A stretch of DNA of 64,000 nt from Allosphingosinicella deserti (GTDB lineage: Bacteria; Pseudomonadota; Alphaproteobacteria; Sphingomonadales; Sphingomonadaceae). Below the pieces are notes generated by a model. That model did not search any database. It worked only from the letters and a program-made list of their open reading frames with translations, and was not told where the DNA came from. Below are positions 9,301-16,313 of the stretch, in pieces (position 1 is the first letter of the stretch; every line of letters starts with the position of its first letter). The position numbers were made by a program, and so were the translations under genes. The DNA lies in contig NZ_PXYI01000001.1 in NCBI RefSeq assembly GCF_003012735.1, forward strand, positions 806,001 through 870,000, in the 5' to 3' direction.

Positions 9301-9404
9301 ACCGCGCGCGGCTCGTCCGGGGCGTTCTGATAGACCGACCGGGATTGGGCAAGGGCTGGCCCCGCCGTCACCAGGAAAAGCACCGTCAGGAAAAGCGCAC
9401 GCAT
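6390..9404 (-). CDS. Large secreted pectate-lyase-fold (beta-helix) protein with C-terminal propeller-like part
   Basis: 1004 residues from ATG 9404 (ATG 9416 gives four more, but its GAGG is too close). A Sec signal peptide ends near AGPALAQ (residue 20). The segment from about 33 has the Pectate_lyase_3 start (VTVKARADGRADDTAAIQKA, then IVFLPSGRYRLT). A second copy starts at about 380 with VKTLGVKGDWETDDTPAIQRA and VLYFPIGHYRVT. The last ~280 residues contain SMP-30/NHL-like strands (DGTLYFVDRRFQRIHRW, GHLMVVSGQG, GRVFVANG). This suggests an extracellular or periplasmic polysaccharide-acting protein; catalytic residues were not identified. It stands alone, without a CAZyme neighbour. Confidence 0.75.
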   Translation of the reverse strand: MRALFLTVLFLVTAGPALAQSRSVYQNAPDEPRAVTVKARADGRADDTAAIQKALDAARDQSGHGIVFLPSGRYRLTRTVVVPPGVRIYGVGPTRPVLVLAPNTPGFQKGVSTMVVFGGNPQYQPGKPPVPVPTMVPRDREQRDAHSGTFYSAMANIDVEIGAGNPAAAAIRFRMAQHAFLNHMDFRIGSGFAGVYQAGNMMKDVHFHGGRYGIVTEKTSPAWQFTLVDATFDGQRDAAIREHEARLTMANVAIRNTPVGIEIDRGYSDSLWGKNIRFENVSRAGVIISNEDRVFTQIGFEAAVASNTPVFARFRDSGRTVAGKGRSYEVASFSYGLHLPGQGRFGEYKTEAEIRPIPALPAQAQVIRDTPPMGEWINVKTLGVKGDWETDDTPAIQRAIDTHRVLYFPIGHYRVTDALKLRPDTVLVGLHPAITQLSIPEDNPRHAGVGTVVPIVESPRGGDNILNGIGLFTGRINPRASALLWRSGANSLVEDVKIAGGGGTVTPDGKPLYFRSTRGGDPILDDRLDGQYPSIWVTDGGGGTFADVWSPQNFASAGFYISDTSTPGRIYEVSVEHHARNEFVLDNVQNWEFYAPQTEQEVGDGPNAIGLQISNSKNLLFANYHAYRVTRTYHPARSAIKIYNSSDIRFHNLHSNAESGAALCSDDMCGTYLRASKFAFENAIEDVTSGIFTREREFAKLHIKGEQQSPRTSELAGTGELRKIADGFFSISGASVGGDGTLYFVDRRFQRIHRWTEARGVEVIRDHPLDPVNLAVDRSGHLMVVSGQGKYATVYSFDPNGPKDQLTVIKPTPVRPGGTAKVALPANWWNNGEFRDQLNHDTYQFTTLAEMFARDVGTPKAEEYVSPDGSLVLPAFPVWQQGPIDRIGWRWTDSLNTTGLLQASKGERVFVSNSSENVTYSAVVGDGGTLTDLRLFANRGGDSVATDRRGRVFVANGQVFVFAPDGRQLGRIDVPDRPLQLVFGGEGGRTLFILTHRSLYAVEP

Positions 9405-9526
9405 AGGCTGACCCATCCTCTTCGCGAGGGTCGATTCCCCAGCAAAGCAGATCGTTACGGCGCAAACGGTGCAAGGTCACCTGCTACCAAGGTCGTATTT
9501 CCAAGCGTGCAGACAATAAGGAAAAT

Positions 9527-9658
9527 ATGGGTTGCCCAGACCGGAACCGGATCAGCCTCAGCGAGGATCATGAGATTCGTGACTGGGCCAAGCTCCGCGA
9601 AGCGGTCGCAGCGGGCGGCAACAGCGCTGACAAGGCACGCGAATATCGGAAAGGCTGA
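9527..9658 (+). CDS. Small DUF3606-like protein, apparently shortened
   Basis: 43 residues from ATG 9527 with AAGGAA just upstream. PDRNRISLSEDHEIRDW corresponds to the DUF3606 start (PDRxRIxxxEDYEVRYW), and the end LREAVAAGGNSADKAREY corresponds to its second half. The usual linker with the KFGV-type segment between the two halves is missing, which suggests an internal in-frame deletion of about eight residues. Function of DUF3606 is unknown. It may be a relic. Confidence 0.5.
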   Translation: MGCPDRNRISLSEDHEIRDWAKLREAVAAGGNSADKAREYRKG

Positions 9659-9690
9659 CCGTGGTTCCGGGTTGAAGCAGGCTGCACGAA

Positions 9691-9702
9691 TTCCGGGGAC
9701 AC
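9691..9702 (+). repeat. Left inverted repeat flanking the REP transposase relic
   Basis: TTCCGGGGACAC, an exact inverted match to 10457-10468 (GTGTCCCCGGAA). The pair brackets the transposase relic, as REP/BIME elements do beside their TnpA. Confidence 0.65.
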
Positions 9703-9742
9703 ACTAGTTGATTGCTCCATATCGGTCAGGCTGTGATCGTAC

Positions 9743-10440
9743 ATGGCTCGCCTCGCCCGCATCGTTATTCCCGGTGTCGCCCATCGCGTGACGCAGCGTG
9801 GAAATCGCCGGCTGCCGATCTTCTCCGAGGACGCTGACCGCTCGCTCTATCTCGATCTGCTGCGCGACGGGTGCGCGGCGGCGGATGTTCGCTGTCTCGC
9901 CTGGTGTCAGATGGACAATCATGTCCATCTGATCCTGGTTCCCGAGACCGCCGACGGGCTGCGGGCGGCCTTGGCCGAGGCACATCGTCGCTACACACGC
10001 CACGTCAACTTCCGCGAGGGGTTTCGCGGCTACCTGTTCCAGGGGCGCTTTGCGAGCTAGCCGATCGACGATGCGCACCTCATGACCGCGGTGCGGTACG
10101 TCGAGCGCAATCCGGTTGCGGCAGGGCTTGTCGAGCGTGCGGAAGACTGGCGCTGGTCGAGTGCACGCAGCCATGTTGCCGGGCGGCGTGCGAAGGGCGA
10201 CAGGCTGGCCGACGTTGCTGCGCTGTCGCAGCATGCGACGGATTGGCGCGCGATGCTGCGTCACGGGCTGAGGCGGGGATGGTCGGCACGGAGGGCGAAC
10301 TGCTGGCGGAAGCGATCGAGGCGCGGCTGCGCACCGGCCGGCCGCTGGGAACCAGCAGCTGGATTGCGCAGCAGGACAAGACGCTGGCGCGGCCGCTCCG
10401 GCCCGCCAAACCCCGTCAGAAGCCGCGTACACAGCGGATG
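9743..10440 (+). pseudogene. REP-associated tyrosine transposase (RAYT/TnpA-REP), broken
   Basis: The start MARLARIVIPGVAHRVTQRGN and the HUH motif in WCQMDNHVHLILVP identify a Y1/REP transposase. An in-frame TAG at 10058-10060 stops translation after GRFAS, where intact relatives continue; the same frame goes on with HLMTAVRYVERNPVAAGLVE and WRWSSARSH. Near 10270 the similarity moves to another frame (EAGMVGTEGELLAEAIEARL, then RTGRPLG and LARPLRP), consistent with a one-base loss. One nonsense change and one frameshift make it inactive. It could be mobilised only in trans. The end point is approximate. Confidence 0.8.
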
Positions 10441-10456
10441 GCAGAAGATGATCAAA

Positions 10457-10468
10457 GTGTCCCCGGAA
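10457..10468 (-). repeat. Right inverted repeat flanking the REP transposase relic
   Basis: GTGTCCCCGGAA, the exact complement of 9691-9702, about 755 bases apart. No other full copy was noticed in the window. Confidence 0.65.
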
Positions 10469-10685
10469 CTCACTACTATGACCGGGTTCCTCCTGCCAAG
10501 GCATTCGCGTGGCGATCGCCGGACGGTGTGGCGCATGTCGGCTCTCGCGCCGCAGCATCACCGACCTGTGGCCTGCGCCGGATCGACGCCCAAGACGCGC
10601 TCCGAGCCGGTCGGCCGCTTATTCCTGTCCTTCAGGGCGGTACATGTCCCGGCTTGAACTGCCGACTTCACGAGGGCGATTTGGC

Positions 10686-11432
10686 TCAGTCGTCGAAACG
10701 CGCCATCGATCTCAGATTGGCAAGCGAGATTTTCGCCTTTCCTGGCAAGTCGTTCGGCATGTGCGTGAAATAGTTGAAGTCCAGCGCCACCTTGTCCTGC
10801 AAATCGTCTGCATAGTCGCTCGGGTAAAGCGACTGCTCGGCGCGGGGCAGCGCCTTGAAATGATCGAGAGCAGAAGCGAAGAAGTTGGTCATCTTTCCGG
10901 TACGATGATATTCGTTCATCCCGTCGGCCACGACGCGGGACCGCCATGCCTGTTCTTCGGCATAGGCCTGGCGGTAGGCGGCACGTTTCTCGTTGGTGGT
11001 GAACGCGCCGCTCTCGTCGTTGACGATCGCGGAAAGCTGATCGCGCGAGCGGCCGGCGAACGGGTTGGGCCGGCTCAGGTCGGCGACATAGGCGTTCGCT
11101 GCCGCAGCGGATGCAAGAGATTCGGCGTCCGCCGGATCCGGAACCTCCCGCGCCATGGCCGCGAGGCTGTCGGGCGTCAGCGTGTAAGCTATCTTGGCGA
11201 TGGTGGCGCGAACCTTGTCGCCGAGTGCGTCGTGAGATAATTTCGAGGTCCGCGCATCGAAATCGGCCGCAGCTCTGCTCAATCGGCTTGCGAAGGCGGA
11301 TACGTGCGTCGTGACGGCCGGTAGAGGGGCCGATGCCGGGCCGGCAGGCGCATCGGCGGCGGCCGGCGCTTTGGGCGGGCCGGCATTGGCGACCTGGCTC
11401 GCATAGGCATTGTCCGAAGAGGAAACGAGCAT
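10686..11432 (-). CDS. Unknown protein, no Sec signal, alanine-rich N terminus
   Basis: 248 residues from ATG 11432 (GTG 11441 also open). The first 45 residues are Ala/Pro-rich and look disordered (MLVSSSDNAYASQVANAG). The rest is predicted mostly helical, with EKRAAYRQAYAEEQAWRSR and a charged C terminus. No membrane segment, lipobox or known motif is seen. The Ser/Ala-rich, unfolded start resembles type III or type VI secreted substrates, and a very weak match to the T3SS box lies 68 bases upstream, but neither is firm evidence. The next upstream gene, 247 bases away, encodes a small lipoprotein. Confidence 0.65.
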   Translation of the reverse strand: MLVSSSDNAYASQVANAGPPKAPAAADAPAGPASAPLPAVTTHVSAFASRLSRAAADFDARTSKLSHDALGDKVRATIAKIAYTLTPDSLAAMAREVPDPADAESLASAAAANAYVADLSRPNPFAGRSRDQLSAIVNDESGAFTTNEKRAAYRQAYAEEQAWRSRVVADGMNEYHRTGKMTNFFASALDHFKALPRAEQSLYPSDYADDLQDKVALDFNYFTHMPNDLPGKAKISLANLRSMARFDD

Positions 11433-11678
11433 GGCACCCACCGGCTGAGCTTACTGAATTCTGCAAGGCAGATCGTGCGTAGCGGCTAAGCTGCTGATGG
11501 TAAGCACTTCGTTAAACCCTACATGCGTCGGCGCGCAGGAGTGGGAGATTCGCTCGCCACTGAGTGGCGGGTCGCACTGGTATCGCTGCGCCTTCCCAAG
11601 GCGCTTTCCTCCGGGCCTGATCCGTTTTGAGCAGCCTCGCCAGTGGCCGATGCCGCCCACGTGCGGTGCGCGGTAGGC

Positions 11679-12041
11679 CTAGTCCAGGTTCCCGCATGTT
11701 GCTCTCGCCTGACCCTTGAGCTGGGTGAGATGCAGGGAGATCAGGAAGTGCGGGTTTCCGTTGCTGTTCCTGTTGTCCCAGCGGCAGCCGGGTAGGGCGG
11801 CGATGTTGGCCTTTCGTCCGTCCTCGATCACCTCTGCGAACCGCGCACAGGCGGCATCACGAGTCTTGCTGTCGCTCTCCTTGACGGTATTCAGCAGTTC
11901 GGTGGCCCTGGCGGCCGTTGCCGCTCCGGCCTCCGCAGCGGTGCAGAGGCGCTTCTCGCTTCCTTGCGGAGATCCTTCCTCTGCCTGGGAGCAGGATGCC
12001 GCCAAAGCAAGGATCGGCAAGACGCCCAACAGCAGCTTCAT
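11679..12041 (-). CDS. Small lipoprotein of unknown function
   Basis: 120 residues from ATG 12041. A lipoprotein signal is clear: MKLLLGVLPILALAASC with the acylated cysteine at residue 17. The mature part contains several cysteines (KRLC, DAAC, LPGC, ATCGN), probably disulfide-linked in the periplasm, and a helix rich in Ala/Thr. No family recognised. It lies upstream of the unknown 10686-11432 gene on the same strand but 247 bases away. Confidence 0.7.
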   Translation of the reverse strand: MKLLLGVLPILALAASCSQAEEGSPQGSEKRLCTAAEAGAATAARATELLNTVKESDSKTRDAACARFAEVIEDGRKANIAALPGCRWDNRNSNGNPHFLISLHLTQLKGQARATCGNLD

Positions 12042-12197
12042 CCGCGTCAAACTCCGTCAGGTTCCGATCCTACTCTGCTGCGTCTGTAAGGCCCGCCCGA
12101 AGCTTTCCACAAGTCCGGCCGAGATCGGTGTCGGGCCGATCCGATCGAGTGCGGCACGGGCGACGCTGCTGCCGCCTTCGCCCGTGCCGATGGTGCC

Positions 12198-12911
12198 TCA
12201 GGCGCCGAAGGCGCCGTCGATCGTGTGCATCGCGCCGGTGACGAAGCCGGCCTCCGGCCCTGCGAGCCACGCCACCATTCCGGCGACCTCCTCGGGGCGG
12301 CCGTGGCGCTTGATCGCCATGAAGCCGTGCATGAGATCGCGCATCGGGCCGTCTTCCGGGTTGGCGTCGGTGTCGATCGGGCCGGGCTGCACGACGTTGA
12401 TCGTGATCCCGCGCGGGCCGAAATCGCGGGCGAGGCCGCGCGCCATGCCCTGGAGAGCGGACTTGCTGAGCGCATAGGAGGCCATGCCCGGCACCGGCAT
12501 CCTGTCGCCGTTCACCGAGCCGATGACGATAATCCGCCCACCGTCGGGCATGTGCCGCGCCGCCTCGACCGAGGCGTGGTAGGGCGCGTGGATGTTGACC
12601 CGGAACAGACGGTCGATCTCGTCCGGATCCTGCTCCAGCGCGTCGCCGAACAGGGCGAAGCCGGCATTCACCACCAGCACGTCGAGCGGACCGCTGTCGC
12701 GTACCCGCGCGATCACGGCGTCGCGATCGGCGCTGTCCGTCCTGACGGCGATACTGCCGGTCTCGGCCGCAACCCGCTCGGCGGCATCGGGCGAGCCGGC
12801 GAAGGTGAAGACGACCTTCGCACCCTCGTCGGCGAAGCGCCGCACGATCGCCGCGCCGATCCCGCGGCTGCCGCCGAGCACCAGAACGGACTTTCCTTGA
12901 AACCCAGCCAT
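12198..12911 (-). CDS. Short-chain dehydrogenase/reductase under TetR control
   Basis: 237 residues. The Rossmann motif GGSRGIG is at about residues 13-19, NAGFALFG follows near 87-94, IGSVNG near 134, and catalytic YALSKSA near 150; the end DGAFGA is usual for FabG-like SDRs. It is divergent from a TetR gene 72 bases away, with two matching operators between them. This arrangement is typical of a self-regulated detoxification reductase. The substrate is unknown. Confidence 0.9.
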   Translation of the reverse strand: MAGFQGKSVLVLGGSRGIGAAIVRRFADEGAKVVFTFAGSPDAAERVAAETGSIAVRTDSADRDAVIARVRDSGPLDVLVVNAGFALFGDALEQDPDEIDRLFRVNIHAPYHASVEAARHMPDGGRIIVIGSVNGDRMPVPGMASYALSKSALQGMARGLARDFGPRGITINVVQPGPIDTDANPEDGPMRDLMHGFMAIKRHGRPEEVAGMVAWLAGPEAGFVTGAMHTIDGAFGA

Positions 12912-12930
12912 GTCATTTCCTTGAGATTTA

Positions 12931-12948
12931 ATGTAGGGCGCACTACAT
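12931..12948. promoter_or_regulatory. Putative TetR operator, copy 1
   Basis: Perfect inverted repeat ATGTAG-6-CTACAT, extended by TTA/TAA outside. It lies 20 bases upstream of the SDR start codon, where bound repressor would block its promoter. Confidence 0.6.
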
Positions 12949-12977
12949 AAACTTCGCAAATGAGTCGTCAAGGACTT

Positions 12978-12995
12978 ATGTAATGGTAACTACAA
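12978..12995. promoter_or_regulatory. Putative TetR operator, copy 2 (overlaps the tetR start)
   Basis: ATGTAA-6-CTACAA has the same arm length and spacer as copy 1 but is imperfect. The regulator's ATG (12983) lies inside it, which suggests autorepression. Confidence 0.5.
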
Positions 12996-13570
12996 ATAAA
13001 CCACGGGGCCGGCCCCGCCGCTTCGATCCGGACGCCGCGGTGGCCACGGCCCAGCAGCTCTTCCATGCGCGCGGCTATGATGCGGTCAGCGTCGCCGACG
13101 TCACGGAGGCGCTGGGGATCAACCCGCCGAGCTTCTACGCTGCGTTCGGCAACAAGGCGGGCCTCTACGCCCGCGTGCTGGATCGGTGGGCGGAGACCGG
13201 CGCCATTCCCCTTGAGGAGCTGTTGCGCCCCGATCGTCCGGTCGCGCAGGCGCTCGCCGCCATGCTCGAGGAGGCCGCGCGCCGATATGCCGCCGAGTGC
13301 GGCGCCGCCGGCTGCCTGGTGCTGGAAGGCACGCGCTGCAACGATGCCGAGGCGCGGGAGGCGGCGCTCGGCTTCAACCTCGCCGCGGAAGCGATGATCC
13401 GCGACTATGTCGCCGCGCGCCACCCCGAGGATGCCGAGCGGATCACCGACTTCGTCAGCACCACCATGTCGGGACTCTCGGCCAAGGCGCGGAACGGGCA
13501 CAGCCTCGACCAGCTCCTTGCCACGGCCCGCCTGGCCGGATCGGCGCTCGAGCAGGCGCTGCCTGCCTGA
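12983..13570 (+). CDS. TetR-family repressor
   Basis: 195 residues. The N-terminal helix-turn-helix spans about residues 15-60: FDPDAAVATAQQLFHARGYDA, then VADVTEALGINPPSFYAAFGNKAGLYARVL, a textbook TetR signature. The C-terminal domain, with a cysteine pair (YAAECGAAGCLV), is the ligand-binding part, resembling regulators of the TetR_C_10-like or NemR/AcuR type. Divergent from the SDR with two shared operators. Confidence 0.9.
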   Translation: MVTTNKPRGRPRRFDPDAAVATAQQLFHARGYDAVSVADVTEALGINPPSFYAAFGNKAGLYARVLDRWAETGAIPLEELLRPDRPVAQALAAMLEEAARRYAAECGAAGCLVLEGTRCNDAEAREAALGFNLAAEAMIRDYVAARHPEDAERITDFVSTTMSGLSAKARNGHSLDQLLATARLAGSALEQALPA

Positions 13571-13669
13571 CCTGCAGGCGCGAACAGGATGAAGCGTGCA
13601 GCCGTCGCGGCGACAATCACTCGGCACACAGACGGACCCGTGACGTGTCGCTAGGGTCCGCATGAGGAG

Positions 13670-14152
13670 ATGCTGGTGAGACGAGCGATTGCGATGGCGC
13701 TGCTGGCGCTCGCCCTCAAGGCCTGCGGGCAGGCTGCGCCCGCTCAGCCCCCGCAATCGGTCCAATCCGCGCAGTCGCAATGCTGGCTGGAGCATCTCTC
13801 CGATGCGGAGAGACGTGAGCTCGTCCTTGGCTATGCCCGGATGCAGGAGCGTGAGGGCAAGGCGATGGCGGATGCGTGGGCGCAGGGGGTGAGAAGCGGA
13901 TACGAGGAGAGGTTCGCGGCGGAAGGCGTATGCCCTTCGGCCGAGGGCGGCGCCTCTTCGGACTCGATACCCTCGCGCGGTTCGACACAGTTGCCGGAGA
14001 GGGAGGCCTCCCGAGCTCCCGAGGCGGGCGCGGCGCCGCAGCTGCTCAACCGCTACGGCAAGCCGTGCAAGCGGATCGAGCTCGAGAACCAGAACGTCCC
14101 CAACATTGGCGGCGCGATGGGCTGGGCGCTGGTCCAGGTCTGCAAGGACTGA
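13670..14152 (+). CDS. Lipoprotein of unknown function
   Basis: 160 residues. MLVRRAIAMALLALALKAC gives a lipoprotein signal with cysteine at residue 19. The mature protein has a Gln/Pro-rich linker, a helical segment (LSDAERRELVLGYARMQERE), a disordered Ser/Pro/Arg stretch and a C-terminal cysteine pair (KPCKRIELENQNV, VQVCKD). No family recognised. Followed at 88 bases by a small membrane protein gene on the same strand. Confidence 0.65.
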   Translation: MLVRRAIAMALLALALKACGQAAPAQPPQSVQSAQSQCWLEHLSDAERRELVLGYARMQEREGKAMADAWAQGVRSGYEERFAAEGVCPSAEGGASSDSIPSRGSTQLPEREASRAPEAGAAPQLLNRYGKPCKRIELENQNVPNIGGAMGWALVQVCKD

Positions 14153-14239
14153 TCCGCCGCGGCGACCGATCGTTACGGCGCCGCTTGCATTCCCCGCCTT
14201 CTGCTGCGACGCGCGGCCGTCTGAAAAAGGGGAGAACGA

Positions 14240-14479
14240 ATGAAGAAGCTGTTGCAGGTCGTGTGCGTGATTCTGATCGGTGTCGTGATCATGATCGGCG
14301 GGCGCTACTATCGCTACGTCGCGAGCTCGGACACGCCCTATGACGAAGTCGGGATCATGCTGAACGGCTATATGCCGGGGCCGGTGCGCAGCTGGGGATG
14401 CGGCAAGCTGAAAGAGCGCTTCGGCAAACAGGTGCCGCCTTATGGCTGTGCCGGCGCCGATCCCCGCAGCTGGGCCTGA
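14240..14479 (+). CDS. Small membrane-anchored protein
   Basis: 79 residues with one N-terminal hydrophobic helix (VVCVILIGVVIMIGG) and a short soluble tail containing two cysteines (SWGCGKL, PYGCAG). A ribosome binding site (GGGGAG) precedes the ATG. It is probably an inner-membrane protein with a periplasmic tail. Unknown function; possibly cotranscribed with the lipoprotein before it. Confidence 0.6.
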   Translation: MKKLLQVVCVILIGVVIMIGGRYYRYVASSDTPYDEVGIMLNGYMPGPVRSWGCGKLKERFGKQVPPYGCAGADPRSWA

Positions 14480-14537
14480 CGTTGCTCGGTCGCGCGGCGT
14501 CATCCGCCGCCCGACCTTCTATTCCAAAAAAGCCTGT

Positions 14538-15452
14538 TCAGGCGCGCTGGCGGCGGAGGATCATCCAGCCGCCGGCGCCCAATCCGGCCGCGGCGGCGGC
14601 GATGCCGTAGGGCAGGGGCTTCTTGTCTTCGGAGGGCGCCGTTGCCGTTCCGGAGGCGGCCAGGCTGGTCGAGTCCGCGGCGCTGCCTCGAGCCGGTAGC
14701 GCTTCGGCGCCGCCGGCCGGGACGAAGCCGTTCTCGGTCAGCTGCATCGAGGACAGGTCGATTCCCATCTGCTCGGCACCCTGCGCGACGGCGGAGCCGA
14801 GCGCGCGGAGCTGGGCGGGGTTGTTCTTGTTCTGCTCGACGGCGGTGTCGACGAGGGTCATCTGGATCAGCAGGGCCTCGGCGAATTCCTGCTTGGCCGC
14901 ATCGTCCGCCCCGGCGATCTCGGGGGTGGCGCTGATCGCGCGCGCTGCTTGCGCGCTGACCGCTTCGCTCATCGTCCGGCTCGGCGAATCATTATTGCCC
15001 CGGGTCGCGTTCCAGGCGCTGATCCACCAGATCGCATAGGCATCGGCGACATTGTCGGTCCTGAGGCCGAGCGGTGCGATCGCGCCGCCGATCTTGTCGA
15101 TGAAATCCCCCGACGAGAACAGGCGCTGCAGATCCTCGGCATTGCCCTTGTCCATCGCCCGGGTCTTCTCGACGAAGGCGGCGAGGTTGGCGGCCCGGCG
15201 CTGCTTGGACGGCTTGAAGCGGAGCGCCTGGAGGTTGGCCGCGGTCGGCGCAGCCGTGTTCGGCGCGACGAGGTTGTTGCGCGGCGACACCCTGCGGTCG
15301 CTGCCTTGGCCCTGCATCTGTCCGCGCAAGGTCAGGCCGAGCGTGTCGGTGCCCGTGACCGACGGAATGATCGTGCTCCAGCCCATGTTCTGCGCGATGG
15401 CCGGCGATCCGCAGATGCCGAGACTGACGAAGAGAGCGAGTGCACGTTTCAT
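14538..15452 (-). CDS. Exported protein at the T3SS edge (DUF6683-like)
   Basis: 304 residues from ATG 15452, with a signal peptide ending at AIAQ (about residue 20). The core has RFKPSKQRRAANLAAFVEKT, SGDFIDKIG and NVADAYAIWW, then EFAEALLIQMTLVDTAVEQ. I recall this pattern from sphingomonad proteins labelled DUF6683, but cannot verify it. The C terminus has a Gly/Ala transmembrane-like helix followed by RRQR, like a sorting tail. It is the downstream neighbour of the box-controlled EspA-like gene, after a hairpin, so expression probably falls from one to the other. A role in the T3SS is inferred from position only. Confidence 0.6.
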   Translation of the reverse strand: MKRALALFVSLGICGSPAIAQNMGWSTIIPSVTGTDTLGLTLRGQMQGQGSDRRVSPRNNLVAPNTAAPTAANLQALRFKPSKQRRAANLAAFVEKTRAMDKGNAEDLQRLFSSGDFIDKIGGAIAPLGLRTDNVADAYAIWWISAWNATRGNNDSPSRTMSEAVSAQAARAISATPEIAGADDAAKQEFAEALLIQMTLVDTAVEQNKNNPAQLRALGSAVAQGAEQMGIDLSSMQLTENGFVPAGGAEALPARGSAADSTSLAASGTATAPSEDKKPLPYGIAAAAAGLGAGGWMILRRQRA

Positions 15453-15476
15453 GTGAACCTCCAAAAACGCAAAGAA

Positions 15477-15502
15477 GGAGGGCGGACCGAAGTCCGCCCT
15501 CC
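15477..15502 (-). terminator. Hairpin between the EspA-like gene and the next gene (attenuator)
   Basis: GGAGGGCGGAC, loop CGAA, GTCCGCCCTCC: an 11-bp perfect stem 21 bases after the stop of the EspA-like gene. On the minus strand it is followed by a T-rich run (TTCTTTGCGTTTTT). It probably ends most transcripts there, so that the first gene is made in excess, as is usual for filament subunits. Confidence 0.65.
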
Positions 15503-15522
15503 CCGAGGGGGAAAAGCGACGC

Positions 15523-16161
15523 TTACTGCTTACGAGCCATACCGCTGAGACCTTCGCCGATCGTCTTGATGACGGTGCTGCTGGCATTCATGAGGTAGGA
15601 GAATTCCTGGCCGGCGACCTGCAGGTCGGTCGAAGCCGACACCGACTTGTTGCTGCCCTGCTTGTCGAGCGCCTTGGCCATCTTGTCCATGTCCTCGACC
15701 TTCTTGTCGAGCGCCTGCGCCATCGAGTCGGCGATGACCTGCAGCCAGCTGGCGCCGGCCTTGGAACCGCGCGACTTCTTCGATTCGGCCATTTCCTTGC
15801 CGCTCTTGAAGGCGTCGGCGAGCTTGTCGAACATCTCGCGCTGATCGTTCTGCGCGGCGCGGGTCAGTTCCCCCTGCTGCGACGGGGAGAGGCCGAAATC
15901 CTGCGCCAGCTGGGCGACCGCCTCGCCGATATTGGCCGGGCCGCCGGTGGTGCCGGTCGCCGCCGAGAAGGCGTTCTGGGCCATGCTGGTGATCGCCGGC
16001 GGCAGACCGAGCTGCTGGCCGAGCTGGCCGATCACTTCCTTGACGATCGCCGCGCCAAGGGTGCGGGTCGCGAGTGCCGCCCAGCCGGCGGGCCCCGCCG
16101 CGAGCAGGCCGAAATTGACCGGGTTGAGGAACGAACCGGTGATGCCGCCGAGGATGCTCAT
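15523..16161 (-). CDS. EspA-like secreted T3SS protein (putative filament or needle-extension subunit)
   Basis: 212 residues. There is no Sec signal; residues 5-45 are hydrophobic, the middle is polar and helical (LSPSQQGELTRAAQNDQREMF, KKVEDMDKMAKALDK), and the last 33 residues (from LQVAGQEFSYLMNASS to GMARKQ) match the spacing of the C terminus of the SctF-like protein (ending ETMARKN). EspA-type filament proteins share such a needle-like C-terminal helix. Two tandem T3SS boxes lie 106-140 bases upstream, and a hairpin follows the gene. This is inferred to be an abundant secreted substrate. It might instead be a translocator-like protein. Confidence 0.55.
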   Translation of the reverse strand: MSILGGITGSFLNPVNFGLLAAGPAGWAALATRTLGAAIVKEVIGQLGQQLGLPPAITSMAQNAFSAATGTTGGPANIGEAVAQLAQDFGLSPSQQGELTRAAQNDQREMFDKLADAFKSGKEMAESKKSRGSKAGASWLQVIADSMAQALDKKVEDMDKMAKALDKQGSNKSVSASTDLQVAGQEFSYLMNASSTVIKTIGEGLSGMARKQ

Positions 16162-16266
16162 GTGGTTACCCTTTCACACTCGAATTTCGCGCTCCGTGCG
16201 GGGAGCTGGCCGGTTGCGACTTCTGCCGCGACAAGGAGAAATTGCCGGAATTCCCCCGGGGACGCG

Positions 16267-16305
16267 CTCCACGAATCGTTTAGATCGCCTAAACGATTCG
16301 CTTAG
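16267..16305. promoter_or_regulatory. Tandem T3SS boxes upstream of the EspA-like gene
   Basis: Site 1 is CTCCACGAATCGTTTAG (16267-16283) and site 2 is CTAAACGATTCGCTTAG (16289-16305). Their centres are 22 bases apart, two helical turns. Together they also form a perfect 12-bp inverted repeat with a 5-base spacer (16272-16300). Each site is a palindrome of the form CTAAACGA-N-TCGTTTAG, as expected for a LuxR-type dimer. They sit between the LuxR stop and the EspA-like start. Confidence 0.75.
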
Positions 16306-16313
16306 GAGCGCGG

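Noticed and set aside
7281-9707. 808-codon plus-strand open frame opposite the pectate-lyase-like gene
   Set aside because: It is a shadow: its translation is rich in Arg/Val/Gly/His with no domain, and the minus-strand frame has a signal peptide and family motifs. High GC makes long antisense frames common.
11500-11516. Possible seventh T3SS box upstream of the unknown gene 10686-11432
   Set aside because: Only about 11 of 17 positions fit the consensus and the left half is poor. The gene remains a possible effector but the site is not reliable.
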